DNA from: Burkholderiales bacterium
Lineage (GTDB): Bacteria > Pseudomonadota > Gammaproteobacteria > Burkholderiales > Casimicrobiaceae
Direction of reading: 5' to 3'
Assembly (NCBI GenBank): GCA_020851235.1
Contig: JADZDD010000038.1
Coordinates: 62,001-126,000 of the forward strand
Length of the DNA stretch: 64,000 nucleotides
The notes under the pieces were generated by a model. It was not told the DNA's origin and made no database searches. It was given only the letters and a program-made list of their open reading frames with translations. Both the position numbers and the translations under genes were made by a program. Shown one piece after another: positions 1 through 11,200 of this stretch. The stretch's first letter is position 1. Each line of letters begins with the position of its first letter.

Positions 1-2257
1 ACGGGATCGCGCGCAGGTCCTCGATGCGGGTGGATGCCGTGCGCGACGCGGGCCGGCTGCCGATGTTGAGCTCGGCGATCTCGGCGATCGGCGTCGCGGC
101 ACGGAAATACGCGACGAAGCCCTCGGTGTCGTAGACCAGTTCGCGATACGCGCGATACGCGATGCCCGCCAACGCATCCATCGTCGCGTGATATTCGCTG
201 CCGCGCTCCCCCAGCCGCTCGACGTCGGCGAGGCTCGCCTCGAGCGTTGCCGCCACGAGCGCTTCGAGGTTGCCACGACCAAGCTCGGGATCCGAATACT
301 TGCTCGCGATGATCTCGCCTTGTTCGGTGACGCGCAGCCCGCCCGTCACGCTGCCCGCCGGTTGCGCGAGGATCGCCTCGTGTGCGGGTCCGCCGCCGCG
401 ACCCACCGTCCCGCCGCGTCCGTGGAAGAGGCGAAGCTTGACACCATCCGCGGCGAACGCCGCGACGAGCTGCATCTCGGCGCGGTACAGCGCCCAGTTG
501 GCGGTGAGGTAGCCGCCGTCCTTGTTGCTGTCCGAATAGCCCAGCATCACCTCCTGCCAGTCGCCGCGCGAGGCGACGAGCCGCCGGTACAGCGGCAAGG
601 CGAAGGCCGCGCGCATCGTCGCGCCGCAGCGGGTGAGATCATCGATGGTCTCGAACAGCGGCACGATGTTCACCGCGAGCCGCTCGCCGCGCAGCAGGCC
701 GGCCTCCTTCAGCAGCACGGCGACCTCGAGCAGGTCGGACACCGACTGGCACTTGCTGATGACGTAGTTGGGTAGCGCCGCCGCCCCGTAGCGCTGGTGC
801 ACGTCCATCGCCTGCTGCACGATGGCAAGCTCGGTGCGCGTGCGTGCCTGGTAATCGAGGTACGGCGAGACGAGCGGGCGCGGTGACGCGATCTCGGCCT
901 CGAGCAGCGCCACGCGCGCATCCTCGTCGAGCGCGAGGTAGTCGGGGGCCACACCCGCGCAGGCGACGAGGTCGGCGATGACCGCCTCGTGGACGTCGGC
1001 GTTCTGTCGCAAGTCGAGCGACGCGAGATGGAAGCCGAACGTCTCGACGGCACCGATGAGCGGGACGAGACGCCGCTCGGCGAGCGGCGTCGCGCCATGC
1101 GTGGCCAACGAGTCGCGGATGATCGCGAGGTCGGCGATGAACTCCGCCGGCGTCTCGTACGCTGGCAGGTCCACGACCCGCTTGCGCTCCGGCTCGTACC
1201 CCGACAGCGCAAGCGAGGTCGCCGTCAGGCGCGCGTAGACGCCGGTGAGCGCTTGCCGGTACGGCTCGTCGGCGCGATGTGGATTGGGATCGTGCGCGGT
1301 CGCCGCGAGGGCGGTGAGTTCGGCGGTCGGCGTGACGAGCCGTGTCGACAGCGAAAGCTCGGCGCCGAGCGCGTGGACCGAATCGAGGTAATGCTCGAAG
1401 GCGACGGCCGCCTGGGCCCGCACCGCGTAGGCGAGCGTGGGTGCGGTCACGAACGGATTGCCATCGCGATCGCCGCCGATCCACGATCCCATGCGCAGCA
1501 CGGGCGGCACCGTGAAAGCGCGCCCGTACGCCGCGGCGAGCCCCTGCGCGAGCGTCGTCGACACGCGCGGCACTTCGGTGAGGAACGTGTAGCGGTAGTA
1601 CGCGAGGCCGTTGTCGATCTCGTCGCGCACCGTGAGCTTGGACAGGCGCAGCATCGCCGTCTGCCAAAGGGCGAGCACCTGCCGGTACAGGTCGACCTCC
1701 CACGCGGCGATCTCGTCGGCGATGAATGCCGTACGATCGCGCAGCGTCAGAAGCCGCACGATCTCGCGCTCGCAATCGAGGATGCTCTTGCGTTGCACCT
1801 CGGTCGGGTGCGCGGTGAGCACCGGCGACACCAGCGCATCGGCGACCCAGGCTGCCACGGCGTCGGCCGTGACCCCGGCGCCGGCCACGGCGGCGATCGC
1901 GCCGGCGAGGCTGCCGGCCTCCGGTGCCGCGCGCACACGTGCGCGCTCGCGCTGGCGCCGATTCTGGTCGACATCCTCGGCGAGGTTCGCAAGATGCGAG
2001 AAATAGGAAAACGAGCGCACGACGTGCAGCGTCGACGCGATGCTGAGGTCGTTCAGCAGCGCGGAGAGTTCGTCGCGGATGCCAGGGGCACTCGCGGCGT
2101 CGGCGCGCCGGAAGCGCACCGCCGTCTGGCGGATCGCCTCGACGCGCGCGTACGCGTCCTCGCCGGCACACAGGCGAACGACGTCGCCCAGATAGCGGCC
2201 GAGAAGGCGCGTGTCGTCGCGCAGTCGAAGGTCGAGATCGGCCGAGTCGTCAGGCAT
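1..2257 (-). CDS. ppc: phosphoenolpyruvate carboxylase (C-terminus cut by window edge)
   Basis: PEP carboxylase turns PEP and bicarbonate into oxaloacetate, refilling the TCA cycle in the cytoplasm. The frame is open from the ATG at 2257 to base 1, giving 752 codons; the family is about 880-950 residues, so roughly the last 130-190 are outside the window. Diagnostic motifs are visible: TAHPTEVQRKSI near 1780-1820, GYSDSNKDGGY near 515-555, the FHGRGGTVGRGGGP active-site loop near 370-415, and IGSRPASR followed by IEDLRAIP near the edge. The gene follows the lytic transglycosylase gene on the same strand after a 23-base gap, so they may be co-transcribed. The identification is secure; only the C-terminus is unseen. 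Confidence 0.97.
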   Translation of the reverse strand, partial: MPDDSADLDLRLRDDTRLLGRYLGDVVRLCAGEDAYARVEAIRQTAVRFRRADAASAPGIRDELSALLNDLSIASTLHVVRSFSYFSHLANLAEDVDQNRRQRERARVRAAPEAGSLAGAIAAVAGAGVTADAVAAWVADALVSPVLTAHPTEVQRKSILDCEREIVRLLTLRDRTAFIADEIAAWEVDLYRQVLALWQTAMLRLSKLTVRDEIDNGLAYYRYTFLTEVPRVSTTLAQGLAAAYGRAFTVPPVLRMGSWIGGDRDGNPFVTAPTLAYAVRAQAAVAFEHYLDSVHALGAELSLSTRLVTPTAELTALAATAHDPNPHRADEPYRQALTGVYARLTATSLALSGYEPERKRVVDLPAYETPAEFIADLAIIRDSLATHGATPLAERRLVPLIGAVETFGFHLASLDLRQNADVHEAVIADLVACAGVAPDYLALDEDARVALLEAEIASPRPLVSPYLDYQARTRTELAIVQQAMDVHQRYGAAALPNYVISKCQSVSDLLEVAVLLKEAGLLRGERLAVNIVPLFETIDDLTRCGATMRAAFALPLYRRLVASRGDWQEVMLGYSDSNKDGGYLTANWALYRAEMQLVAAFAADGVKLRLFHGRGGTVGRGGGPAHEAILAQPAGSVTGGLRVTEQGEIIASKYSDPELGRGNLEALVAATLEASLADVERLGERGSEYHATMDALAGIAYRAYRELVYDTEGFVAYFRAATPIAEIAELNIGSRPASRTASTRIEDLRAIP

Positions 2258-2280
2258 GGTCCGCGTATTGTCGCGCCGTT

Positions 2281-3435
2281 TCAGCGCCCGGCGAGGTACT
2301 GCGCACGCAGGCGCTGCGCGAGTGCCCACACCGCGGCCGCGTACAGCCGGCTCTTGTTGTAGCGCGTGATGACGTAGAAGTTGGGATACGCGATCCAAAG
2401 GCTCATGGCGCCGTCGGACCCCTCCTCGAGCAGAAGCAGGCCAACGGGTTCGTCTTCCGTGGTGCCCGGCCCTGCCGCCTCGCGCAGGCCCACGCCGTCG
2501 GCCTGCCACGCCGCGAGCGGACGCCGCTCGCTGATGCCGCCGTCCAGGCGCCGCAGCGCGCTCGCCTGTCCGTCGCTCGTCACCGCGGCGGGAGCGAGCA
2601 CGGGCTGCCCGCGCTGCCAGTCGTGACGCGCGAGGTAATGCGCAACGCTGCCGATGACGTCGGTGGGATCGCGCCACAGGTCGGCGTGCCCGTCGCCGTC
2701 GAAGTCGACCGCGAAGCGCCGATAGCTCCCCGGCATGAACTGCGGCAGGCCCATCGCGCCGGCGTACGACCCTCGCGGCACCAGCGGCGAGAAGTCCTGC
2801 TCCTGCGCGAGCAGGAGGAACTCCTTCAACTCGCCGCGGAAGAACGGCGCGCGTCGTGGATAGTCGAAGGCGAGCGTCGCCAGGGCATCGATGACGCGGT
2901 GGCTCCCGGTATTGCGTCCGTAGAACGTCTCCACGCCGATGATCGCGACGACGATCTCGGGCGGGACGCCGTAGACCTCTTCGGCGCGCGCGAGGGCCTG
3001 CGCGTTGTCGCGCCAGAAGCGCACGCCGGCGTCGATGCGCGCCGCCGACAGGAACGGTGGCGCGTAGACGTACCACTTGGGCGGCTCGAGCAACGGCCGG
3101 TCCATGAGAGCCACGATCCTGGGCTGGAACTTCGCCGCCGCAAGCCAGCGCTCGACGTCCCGCTGCGCAAGGTCGGTGTCGCGCACGAGCTCGGCGATGA
3201 AGGCGCGCACGTCGTCGCGGTCGGCGTACGCGGGCGCGGCACTCGCCGTCGCGGTGGACGGCCTCGTCGCACCGGCACGCTTCGGCTTCGCCTTGGCCGC
3301 GGTGGTCTTGCCGCGCGCAGCGGGCTTCGCCTTCGTCGGCGCCGTCGACTCACCTGCCGTTGCGACGACCGCAACCATCGATGCAGCGACGGCAAGGCAG
3401 ACGGCAACGAGGAGCTTGACAGGCACGACAGGCAC
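2281..3435 (-). CDS. mltB: lytic murein transglycosylase B (MltB-type)
   Basis: This enzyme cleaves the MurNAc-GlcNAc bond of peptidoglycan, forming 1,6-anhydro-MurNAc, and acts in the periplasm. The 384 residues start with a hydrophobic signal segment (about 7-27), then an Ala/Lys/Pro-rich linker (30-70), then the SLT_2/MltB domain. The catalytic Glu is E169 in GVETFYGR; YAGAMGLPQFMPGSY and the DFDGDGHADLW stretch are typical of MltB. No lipobox cysteine is seen, so it is probably soluble or held by the signal anchor, unlike E. coli MltB. The start is a GTG with no clear ribosome binding site. It lies head to head with pyrD, separated by 52 bases. Confidence 0.92.
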   Translation of the reverse strand: MPVVPVKLLVAVCLAVAASMVAVVATAGESTAPTKAKPAARGKTTAAKAKPKRAGATRPSTATASAAPAYADRDDVRAFIAELVRDTDLAQRDVERWLAAAKFQPRIVALMDRPLLEPPKWYVYAPPFLSAARIDAGVRFWRDNAQALARAEEVYGVPPEIVVAIIGVETFYGRNTGSHRVIDALATLAFDYPRRAPFFRGELKEFLLLAQEQDFSPLVPRGSYAGAMGLPQFMPGSYRRFAVDFDGDGHADLWRDPTDVIGSVAHYLARHDWQRGQPVLAPAAVTSDGQASALRRLDGGISERRPLAAWQADGVGLREAAGPGTTEDEPVGLLLLEEGSDGAMSLWIAYPNFYVITRYNKSRLYAAAVWALAQRLRAQYLAGR

Positions 3436-3487
3436 GAAGCGATGACCGCGCGAATGGTACCATCGCGCCGTTTCGCGAAGCGTCGCG

Positions 3488-4537
3488 ATGCACGCCCTCT
3501 ATCCTTTCGCCCGATCGTTTCTCTTCACGCTCGACGCCGAGACCGCGCACACGCTCGCGCTCGCCGGCCTCGACCGCGCGACGCGTCTCGGCCTTGCGCC
3601 GCACCTCGCACCGCGCCTGCCCGCGGCGACGGTGAAGGTGATGGGTCTCGAGTTCCCCAACCGGGTGGGACTTGCCGCGGGGCTCGACAAGGACGCCGCG
3701 CACGTCGATGGGCTGGCGAGTTTCGGCTTCGGCTTCATCGAGGTCGGCACCGTCACGCCGCGACCGCAACCGGGCAATCCGCGTCCGCGCCTGTTTCGCA
3801 TCCCGCGGGCGGGTGCGCTCGTCAACCGCATGGGCTTCAACAACGGCGGCGTGACCGCGCTCCTCGCCAACCTCGAGCGCACGCAGTATCGCGGCGTCCT
3901 CGGCATCAACATCGGCAAGAACGCCGATACCCCGATCGAGCGCGCGGCCGACGACTACGTCGCGGCGCTGCGCGCGGTGTATCTGCGCGCGAGCTACGTC
4001 ACGGTCAACGTCTCCTCACCCAACACCAAGGGCCTGCGTGACCTGCAGGCGCACGACGCCCTCGCCGCGCTCCTGCGCAGCCTGAAGGAGGCGCAGGCCG
4101 GACTCGCGCAGCGCCATGGCCGCTACGTTCCGCTGGCGATCAAGATCGCACCCGACCTTGACGACGACGCGGTGCGCGACATCGCGCACGTCGTCGCGCA
4201 GCACGGCATCGATGCCGTGATCGCCACCAATACGACGCTCGCGCGCGACGCCGTACAAGGCATGCCGCACGCCGCCGAAGCCGGGGGCCTGTCCGGCGCG
4301 CCGCTCTTCGATCGCGCCACCGCCGTCGTGCGCGTGCTCGCGGCCGCGCTCGACGGTGCCGCGCCGATCATCGGTGTCGGCGGCATCGACAGCGGCGCCC
4401 GGGCACGTGCCAAGCTCGACGCCGGCGCCGCGCTGGTGCAGATCTACACCGGACTCATCTACCGCGGTCCTGGGCTCGTCGCCGAATGCGCGCGGGCGCT
4501 GGCCGCGGTCACGCCGGCGGCTTCGCGTACACCATGA
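3488..4537 (+). CDS. pyrD: dihydroorotate dehydrogenase (quinone), class 2
   Basis: PyrD oxidises dihydroorotate to orotate in pyrimidine synthesis and passes electrons to quinone at the inner membrane. The 349 residues match class 2 length. The N-terminal helix pair that binds membrane and quinone (about 1-40) is present, followed by [10 protein letters not shown], the FMN-binding region and [11 protein letters not shown] with the catalytic serine of class 2 enzymes. GVGGID and YTGLIYRGP near the end form the phosphate-binding part. The last 29 bases overlap the convergent MaoC-like gene. The ATG at 3488 begins [13 protein letters not shown], the usual family N-terminus. Confidence 0.96.
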   Translation: MHALYPFARSFLFTLDAETAHTLALAGLDRATRLGLAPHLAPRLPAATVKVMGLEFPNRVGLAAGLDKDAAHVDGLASFGFGFIEVGTVTPRPQPGNPRPRLFRIPRAGALVNRMGFNNGGVTALLANLERTQYRGVLGINIGKNADTPIERAADDYVAALRAVYLRASYVTVNVSSPNTKGLRDLQAHDALAALLRSLKEAQAGLAQRHGRYVPLAIKIAPDLDDDAVRDIAHVVAQHGIDAVIATNTTLARDAVQGMPHAAEAGGLSGAPLFDRATAVVRVLAAALDGAAPIIGVGGIDSGARARAKLDAGAALVQIYTGLIYRGPGLVAECARALAAVTPAASRTP

Positions 4538-4955
4538 TCTTGGCGGTGGCGGTGGCCGCGACCTCGGCGTTCTGGTTGGTCGCGGTTCCCGCGAGTTCGA
4601 CCACGCCGCCGGCGTGCCGCGGCTTGGGCACGAGACCCGTGATCCGCCAGGCGAGCGTGAGCGTATCGCCGGGGCGCACGGGGGCGAGGAAGCGCGCGTT
4701 GTGCTCGAGGTAGGCGATCGCGGTGCCGTGAAAGTGCATGCCGACGGGACCGCCCATCAGCGCGCTCGTCAGCATCCCATGCAGGATGCGCCCACCGAAG
4801 CGTGATCGCTTCGCGAATTCCTCGTCGACGTGCAGCGGATTGACGTCGGCGACGTATCCCGCGCCGAGCATGAGGTGCGCATCGGTGATCGTCACTGCGG
4901 AGTCGAACGTCTCGCCCACGACGAGCTCGTCGAACCAGCGCCCGCGCGGCGTCAT
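4509..4955 (-). CDS. MaoC-like hotdog-fold dehydratase
   Basis: This is a single-domain hotdog-fold protein of 148 residues, the usual length for MaoC/R-hydratase relatives that hydrate or dehydrate acyl-CoA thioesters. Visible signatures are the N-terminal [14 protein letters not shown], the central [13 protein letters not shown] (the D-x-N-P-x-H pattern of the hydratase active site) and [11 protein letters not shown]. The substrate cannot be read from sequence. Its start codon overlaps the stop of the upstream CinA-like gene by four bases, so they are translationally coupled. Its 3' end runs 29 bases into the end of pyrD from the opposite strand. Confidence 0.85.
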   Translation of the reverse strand: MTPRGRWFDELVVGETFDSAVTITDAHLMLGAGYVADVNPLHVDEEFAKRSRFGGRILHGMLTSALMGGPVGMHFHGTAIAYLEHNARFLAPVRPGDTLTLAWRITGLVPKPRHAGGVVELAGTATNQNAEVAATATAKIMVYAKPPA

Positions 4956-5704
4956 GGCCGGTCCTCGAGCCGCTCCCAGCGAAAGCCCGCGGCGCTGACG
5001 CCGGCGACGAGGTGCGCGAGCCCGGCATCGGCAAACGCCGGATCGCCGCGCACGCCGAGCTCGATGCGGCGCGCGCCGGCTGCGACGAACTTCGGCAGGC
5101 TGAACAGCTTCAGCATCGGAAAACGCGCGACGTTGTCTTCCATGAGGGGCACGAGATCGCTCTCACCGGCATCGTAGACCGCGATCGAGCGCTCGACCGG
5201 CGCCGTGTGCACGAGCGACGGATAGTGCGTCGCCAGCACCCAGTCGAGCATCGGCCACGCCATTTCCGGAAAGCCCGGAAAGAAATGATGATCGCCGTAC
5301 GAGAACGATGCGACACGATTGACGGGATTGGGGACGATGCGGCTGCCCCGGGGAAACTCGGCCATCCGGATGCGGTGCGGGTACGCTTGCGCGCCGAACT
5401 TCGCCTCGATCTGCGCCACCGCCTCCGGATGCCGTTCGAGCGGAACGCCGAGCGCTGCCGCGGCGGCCTCACGCGTCTGGTCGTCGGGGGTGGCCCCCAC
5501 GCCGCCGAACGAGAAAACGATGTCGCGACTTGCAAACGTCTGCCGCAGCATGGCGGTCAGCCGCTCGCGATCGTCGCCGAGGTACGTCGCGTAGGCGAGG
5601 CTCAAGCCGCGTGCGGCGAGGGTCGCGATCACGTGCGCGAAGTGCTTGTCCTGCCGCTTGCCGGACAGGATCTCGTCGCCGACGATGAGGATGCCGATGG
5701 CCAT
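4952..5704 (-). CDS. CinA N-terminal / MoCF-biosynthesis domain protein
   Basis: This 250-residue protein consists of a molybdopterin-binding (MoCF_BD) domain as found at the N-terminus of CinA, without the C-terminal nicotinamide-nucleotide amidase domain. ILIVGDEILSGKRQD opens the domain and FGGVGATPDDQTR is the phosphate-binding loop of the MogA/MoeA/CinA fold. Stand-alone proteins of this kind are usually annotated competence/damage-inducible protein A, but their reaction is not established. I chose the ATG at 5704 because the family begins just before IVGDEIL; a GTG at 5713 would add three residues. The gene lies between the DUF1631 gene (15-base gap) and the MaoC-like gene (4-base overlap). 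Confidence 0.82.
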   Translation of the reverse strand: MAIGILIVGDEILSGKRQDKHFAHVIATLAARGLSLAYATYLGDDRERLTAMLRQTFASRDIVFSFGGVGATPDDQTREAAAAALGVPLERHPEAVAQIEAKFGAQAYPHRIRMAEFPRGSRIVPNPVNRVASFSYGDHHFFPGFPEMAWPMLDWVLATHYPSLVHTAPVERSIAVYDAGESDLVPLMEDNVARFPMLKLFSLPKFVAAGARRIELGVRGDPAFADAGLAHLVAGVSAAGFRWERLEDRP

Positions 5705-5719
5705 GCCGGACACTGCGTT

Positions 5720-8062
5720 TCAGTCGACGGTGGCGGCCTGGGGCAGTTCCTGCTCGATCTTGGCCATCATGTCGGTGAACGCGCGATCGATGAGCGGCGC
5801 CGCCTCGACCAGGCGGGCGCGATCGGCACGGAAGCGTTCGGCGAGTTCTTCCGCGGTCATCGACAGCGCCTTCTGGCCCTGGCGATTGGTGAAGAGGTAC
5901 GTGCCCCGCAACGGACTCACCCAGGCGAGCTTGGCGAAAGCGAGCTGGCCCTCGTCGGACTCGAACTCGATCCACATGCCGCGCTCGAGCCCACGCGCGA
6001 TCTCCAGGTAGTCGTCGGCGATGACCTCGGGCGCCGGCGCGGGTGGCTCGGGCTCGGCTTGCGCCATCGCATCGGCAAGCGCTTCGGCCTTGGCGGCACC
6101 GGCATCGTCACCCGCCGCCTTCGCCAGTTCCGCCTGTGCGCGTGCCTGCTCGGCGACCACCGCGGTCGGCGACGGTGCCGCGGCCAGCGACGGCTTGACC
6201 GCCGCAGCGTGGGCCTCGACGAGGTGCGCCATGAACGTCTCGCGCTCGTCAGTGGCCCAAACGCCGCCGTGCATCCCGGCACCGAGGCGCTTCAGGAGCG
6301 ACGGCAAGAGCGCGACGAGATGCCGGCGATCGCCGGACGAGCGCTTCGGTTGCACGCTCCACACGAGTTCCTCGACCGTGCTGACCCCCGAGCCCCAGCC
6401 TTCGCTCTCCTCGCCTTGCGCGAGGTAGATCCGCTCGAGCGCAGGCTGCCACTTCTGGCGCAGGAACTGCGCGAGGAAATTCGGCACCGGCGAGGCGTCG
6501 ATCCGCTTCTCGATCTCCGCCTTCGCCACGACGGCGGCGATCTGCTGGCGATCGCGCTGCTCGACCTCCTCGGCACCGGAGACGATGTTCTGCTCGGCCG
6601 CCGCCTCTTCCTCGTCGAGGAACGTCTGCAGCAGCGCACGCTGCTCGTCGAAGATGGCAAGGTCGTCGGAAAAGCCGTCGAGGATGGCGTGGACGATCGC
6701 CTCGATCTTCCGGTACAGGGGATCGGTCGGGCCCATGGCCGGCGCCCAGCCCAGCCCGGCACGCGCGAGATCGTTCACGAGCAGGCGCGCCGGATGCGTC
6801 TTCTTGGCAAAGAAGGCACCGTCGAGGAGCGCCGCCTTCAGCACCGGAATCTGCAGGCGCGCGAGCAGCGCCTTGATGCCGTCGGGCAGGTCTCGCGTCT
6901 CGAAGATGAAGTCGAACAGCAGCGCGACCATCTCGATCGTCATCGATTCGAGCTGGTTCGCGCGCGTGCCGAGTGCGGACTCCTGGAGGTCGCGCAGGAC
7001 GTTGTGCAGCCCCTCGGGGATGCCGGAGAAGCCGATGTGGGCGCCGGAAACGGCGAAATCGGACTGCCCCTGCTGCAGCCGCGTCAGGCCCTCGTGCAGG
7101 TCATGCGTCGTGATGATCGGTGCACCGGGGACGTAACCCGATGGCGTCGGCGGCATCGGTGCAAACGTCGCCGCAGCGGACGCACCCGGCATGCTGATGA
7201 CGGGCAGGTCGCCGTCGCGCCCGGGCGCGTGTGCCACCGGCGTCACCGCCGGTGCCGCCATCGGCGCGACGCTGCTGCCGTACATGCGCCGGAACATCGC
7301 CATCACGTCGACCTCGGCCGCGGGTGCAGGCGCGGTGTCGCGCTTGGCCGCCGCCCGATCCGCCGGACCGCCACGATTGACGATGCCGGCGCGGCCGATG
7401 GCCGGGATCATGTTGAGGTGGCCGAGATGCTCGTTGAGGTGGCTGTAGATCGCATTGATCTCCCCGAGCGGCGCCTGGTTCAGATCCTTCATGATCTGGA
7501 ACTTGGTGCGCCGGTCGGTCTTGAGCGTCGCGACCGCGTTGGAGAACGCGCCGACGATCGTCGCCGGACCGAGCGGGTTCGCCTCGGTGGCGAGATCGGC
7601 CTTGCCCAGGAGATAGCCCACGCCGCGATTGAGCGTTGCGAGCTCGTCGTGGCACAGGTTCTCGACCACCCGCGTGATGTTGCCGGTGAGCACCGCCTCG
7701 TCCATCGACTGCGTCTCGACGAGCGTGAGATTCGAGGTATCGATCTTGCGAAACTCGACCTTGGGCTCGCTGCGCCCGGCGACGCGATCGTCGATGAGTT
7801 CGCGCAACTGCCGCTCGAACTCGGCCAGGAGCGTCGCGCGCTCGCCCTTGAGCGTGCCGCGCGCATCGAGGAAGAGCTGTTGCTCGTCACGCACGTCGGT
7901 CCGGCTGGCACGATCCATGAGCTGGTCGCACACGTGATCGAGAATCTGCGCAAACGACGCGCTCAGGCGCGCCACCGCCATGTCGCGGCACTCGTTGAGG
8001 ATGCGCGCGAGCTCGTGCGTGGTCTGCCGCTTGGCAACGGCCTCGGAGGTCGTGGCGTTCAC
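5720..8062 (-). CDS. DUF1631 family protein
   Basis: This 780-residue protein matches the DUF1631 family, which is common in beta- and gammaproteobacteria and has no assigned biochemical role. It is largely helical and charged. A Pro/Ala-rich linker occupies about residues 265-320, an acidic helical segment EEEAAAEQN lies about three fifths of the way along, and the C-terminal 100 residues (LERGMWIEFESDEGQLAFAK onward) form the most conserved, PilZ-like block. No signal peptide or membrane segment is visible, so it should be cytoplasmic. The GTG at 8062 is the only reasonable start, because a stop lies 13 codons upstream in frame. Confidence 0.8.
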   Translation of the reverse strand: MNATTSEAVAKRQTTHELARILNECRDMAVARLSASFAQILDHVCDQLMDRASRTDVRDEQQLFLDARGTLKGERATLLAEFERQLRELIDDRVAGRSEPKVEFRKIDTSNLTLVETQSMDEAVLTGNITRVVENLCHDELATLNRGVGYLLGKADLATEANPLGPATIVGAFSNAVATLKTDRRTKFQIMKDLNQAPLGEINAIYSHLNEHLGHLNMIPAIGRAGIVNRGGPADRAAAKRDTAPAPAAEVDVMAMFRRMYGSSVAPMAAPAVTPVAHAPGRDGDLPVISMPGASAAATFAPMPPTPSGYVPGAPIITTHDLHEGLTRLQQGQSDFAVSGAHIGFSGIPEGLHNVLRDLQESALGTRANQLESMTIEMVALLFDFIFETRDLPDGIKALLARLQIPVLKAALLDGAFFAKKTHPARLLVNDLARAGLGWAPAMGPTDPLYRKIEAIVHAILDGFSDDLAIFDEQRALLQTFLDEEEAAAEQNIVSGAEEVEQRDRQQIAAVVAKAEIEKRIDASPVPNFLAQFLRQKWQPALERIYLAQGEESEGWGSGVSTVEELVWSVQPKRSSGDRRHLVALLPSLLKRLGAGMHGGVWATDERETFMAHLVEAHAAAVKPSLAAAPSPTAVVAEQARAQAELAKAAGDDAGAAKAEALADAMAQAEPEPPAPAPEVIADDYLEIARGLERGMWIEFESDEGQLAFAKLAWVSPLRGTYLFTNRQGQKALSMTAEELAERFRADRARLVEAAPLIDRAFTDMMAKIEQELPQAATVD

Positions 8063-8286
8063 GTCGTCGATCGAAGGATGCCCACCTGACCCATCAATGT
8101 CTTAGGTGGCAATATGGCGAAGTTACTGTAGCACGACCACCCGCCGATCGGGCGCCCCTCGTCGGGAATGGCGACCGCTGGAACGGCGCTGTAGCATTCG
8201 CGCCCACGCGCGGCCGGTGCTCCCGCCGCGTCCGTGGGCCGACAGCCCCGGCGGCGCTGGCGGCCGCGCGCCCCCGGCGCCCCCTT

Positions 8287-11200
8287 TCAGCGCGCAAGCT
8301 CGGCGAACGCGCGCTCGACCCGCTTGAAGCTCACCGGGTAGGGCGTCTTGAGTTCCTGCGCGAAGAGCGACACGCGCAGCTCCTCCAGGAGCCAGCGAAA
8401 CGCCTCGAGCCTGGGATCGGTGCGACCCGCAGCGCGGTCGGCATCGCGGCGTTCGAGGTAACGGCGCCACCAGAGCGCCACCTGCTCGGCGTGGCGGGCA
8501 TCCCGGTCCGGGCGCTCGGGGTACTTCGCGATGCGCCGGTCGAGCGCCGTGAGGTAGCGGGGAATCTCGGCCAACTGGGCCCAGGGGGTGGCGCCAAAGA
8601 AGCCAGGATAGACGAGCGCGTCGCGGATCGCGCGAACCTCGGCGCCAAGGCGCGCCGCACCCTTCGGCGCCGTCGCCAGTCGCTGCCCCAGTGCGTGGTG
8701 GCGTTCGGCGATCGTGGCGAGCAGGCGATGCGCACCTTCCATGACCGCGGGCAGGCGGGCCCGCGCGCGCTGCACGAGCGCGCTGAACTCGCGTTCGGTG
8801 CGCGGCAACGCGTCGTCGGCGAGAAAGGCTCGGGTGCAGGCGGCGTCGAGCACGTCGGCGTGCAGGCGCTCGGTCGGGATCGTCGCCTTCAACCTGAGCG
8901 CTGCCTCGTTGAATGCGGGACCCGGCTTCACGTACCCGGCAACGACGTCGCGCAGCGCGAGCCCGACGAGGCGCACGACCCCGGCGCGCGTGGCGGCCTG
9001 CGCCGCGGCTTCGGTATCGAGGAGGGCGAGCGCGACCGAGTCCCCCTCGTCGACGAGCGCCGGATAGCCCGTGACCCGCGCGCCGTTGCGCACGACGGCG
9101 ATCGACGCCGGCAGGTCACCGACGTCCCAGCGCTTGAGCCCCTTGCGCTCGAACCCCGGATCGGCGCTCGCAAACGACAGCGCGGCCGCCTCGCCCAGTC
9201 GCGCCCGCAGGTCGGCGAGGTCACGCCCGGACGCCAGCTCCTTGCCCGCGTCATCGACGACGGCGACGTTCACCCTGAGGTGCGCGGGCAATTCGACTTC
9301 GCGCAAGAGCGCAGGCTCGATGCCGGTGGCAAGCCGCGCCTCGAGGAAGGCGCGCAGCGCATCGGGCAACGCGACCGTCTCGTCGCTCACCGCGCCGAGA
9401 AATGCGGTCACCGTGTCGGGCACCGGGATCACGCGCTGGCGCAATGCCTTCGGCAGCGCCTTGATGAGATGCGTCACCTTCTCACGCACGAGGCCCGGGA
9501 CGAGCCACGACAGGCGCGCCTCGGGGAGCTGGTTGAGCAGACCGAGCGGGACGGTGAGCGTCAGGCCATCGAGCGGATGCCCCGGCGCGAAGCGGTACTT
9601 GAGCGGGAGCGTGACGCTGGCGAGGTGCAACACCTCGGGAAACAGTTCGGCAGTGACCGCTTCGGCCCCGTGACGCATGAGGTCGTCGCGCGCCAGGAAG
9701 AGGACCCGCGGCGCGGCGCGCTCGGCCGTGGCGCGCCAGCGTTCGAACGTGGCGAGCGAATGCACGTCTTCCGGGATGCGCTGCGCGTAGAACGCGACGA
9801 TCGTCTCCTCGTCGACCAGCACGTCCTGCCGGCGCGCCTTGTGCTCGAGTTCCTGGACGTCGGCGACGAGCGCGCGGTTGTGCGCAAGGAACGCACCGCG
9901 GGTGCGCAGCGTTCCGGGCACGAGGGCCTCGCGGATGAACACCATGCGCGCGGTCGCCGGGTCGATGCGCCCGTACGACACCGGTCGGCGGGCGACCAGC
10001 GTCAACCCGTACAGCAGGACGCGCTCGCTCGCGACCACCTCACCGCGCTTGTCCTCCCAGTGCGGCTCGAAGTACTCGCGCGTGACACGCTCGCCAGCGA
10101 CCGCCTCGATCCACTCCGGCTCGATCCTCGCCGCGCAGCGCGCGTACAGGCGCGAGGTCTCGGTGAGCTCGGCGGCGAGCACCCATCGGACGCGCTTGCG
10201 CGCGAGTCCGGATCCGGGGTGCAGATGGAAGCGAATGCCGCGCGCGCCCTGATAACCCTCATCGGCGTCGGCCTTCACGCCGACGTTGCCGAGCAGTCCG
10301 GCGAGGATCGCCTGGTGCAGCGCCGCGTAGCGGTCGGCATCGAACGCCACCGGCAGCGCCTTGCTCCAGGTCCACCCCGCCTCCTCGAGCGTCGCCACGA
10401 GCTGGCGGTGGACATCGCGCCACTCGACGAGTCGCAGGAACGAGACGTACTGCGTCCGGCACGCGTCGACCTGGCGACGGTGCGTGAGCCTTTGCGCGCC
10501 GAGGTCGGCAAAGAATTCCCAGAGCGCGACGAGCGACAGGAAGTCGGAACGTTCGTCGCGAAAGCGAAAGTGCGCCTGGTCGGCGGCCTGCTGCTTGTCG
10601 AGCGGCCGTTCGCGGGGGTCGGGGACGGCGAGCGCGCTCGCGATCACCAACGCCTCGGGAAGGCAGCCGCGGTCGCGTGCGGCGAGGACGATGCGCCCGA
10701 TGCGCGGATCGAGCGGCAGCCGCGCGAGTTCGCGGCCGAGTGGCGTCAAGGCGCGCGAGGCGGTGACGGCGCCGAGCTCGTGCAAGAGCTGGTAGCCATC
10801 GGCGATCGCGCGTGGCGTGGGCGCCTCGACGAAGGGGAATGCCGCGACCTCGCCCAGGTCGAGCGCGGCCATGCGCAGGATCACCGCGGCGAGCGACGAG
10901 CGCAGGATCTCGGGGTCGGTGAAGCGCGGGCGCCGGTCGAAGTCCTCGAGAGTGTACAGGCGCACGCACACGCCGTCCTGGACGCGACCGCTGCGGCCGG
11001 CACGCTGCTGCGCGGCCGCCTGCGACACCTTCTCGATCAGGAGGAGCGTCGTCTTGTTGCGCACGCTGTAGCGCTTGACGCGTGCGAGACCCGTGTCGAT
11101 GACGTAGCGGATGCCGGGGACCGTGAGCGACGTCTCCGCGACGTTGGTCGCAAGCACGATCCGTCGTCCCGCGCTCGGCGCGAACACGCGCTGCTGCTCG

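Noticed and set aside
5012-8089. Long plus-strand open frame of about 1025 codons opposite the DUF1631 gene
   Set aside because: It is the shadow of a GC-rich gene: composition is Arg/His/Gly-heavy, with no recognisable domain, and the minus strand has a well-supported family protein.
8063-8286. A gene or RNA in the 224-base gap between hrpA and the DUF1631 gene
   Set aside because: No frame or fold stands out; it probably holds the DUF1631 promoter, but no convincing boxes were found.
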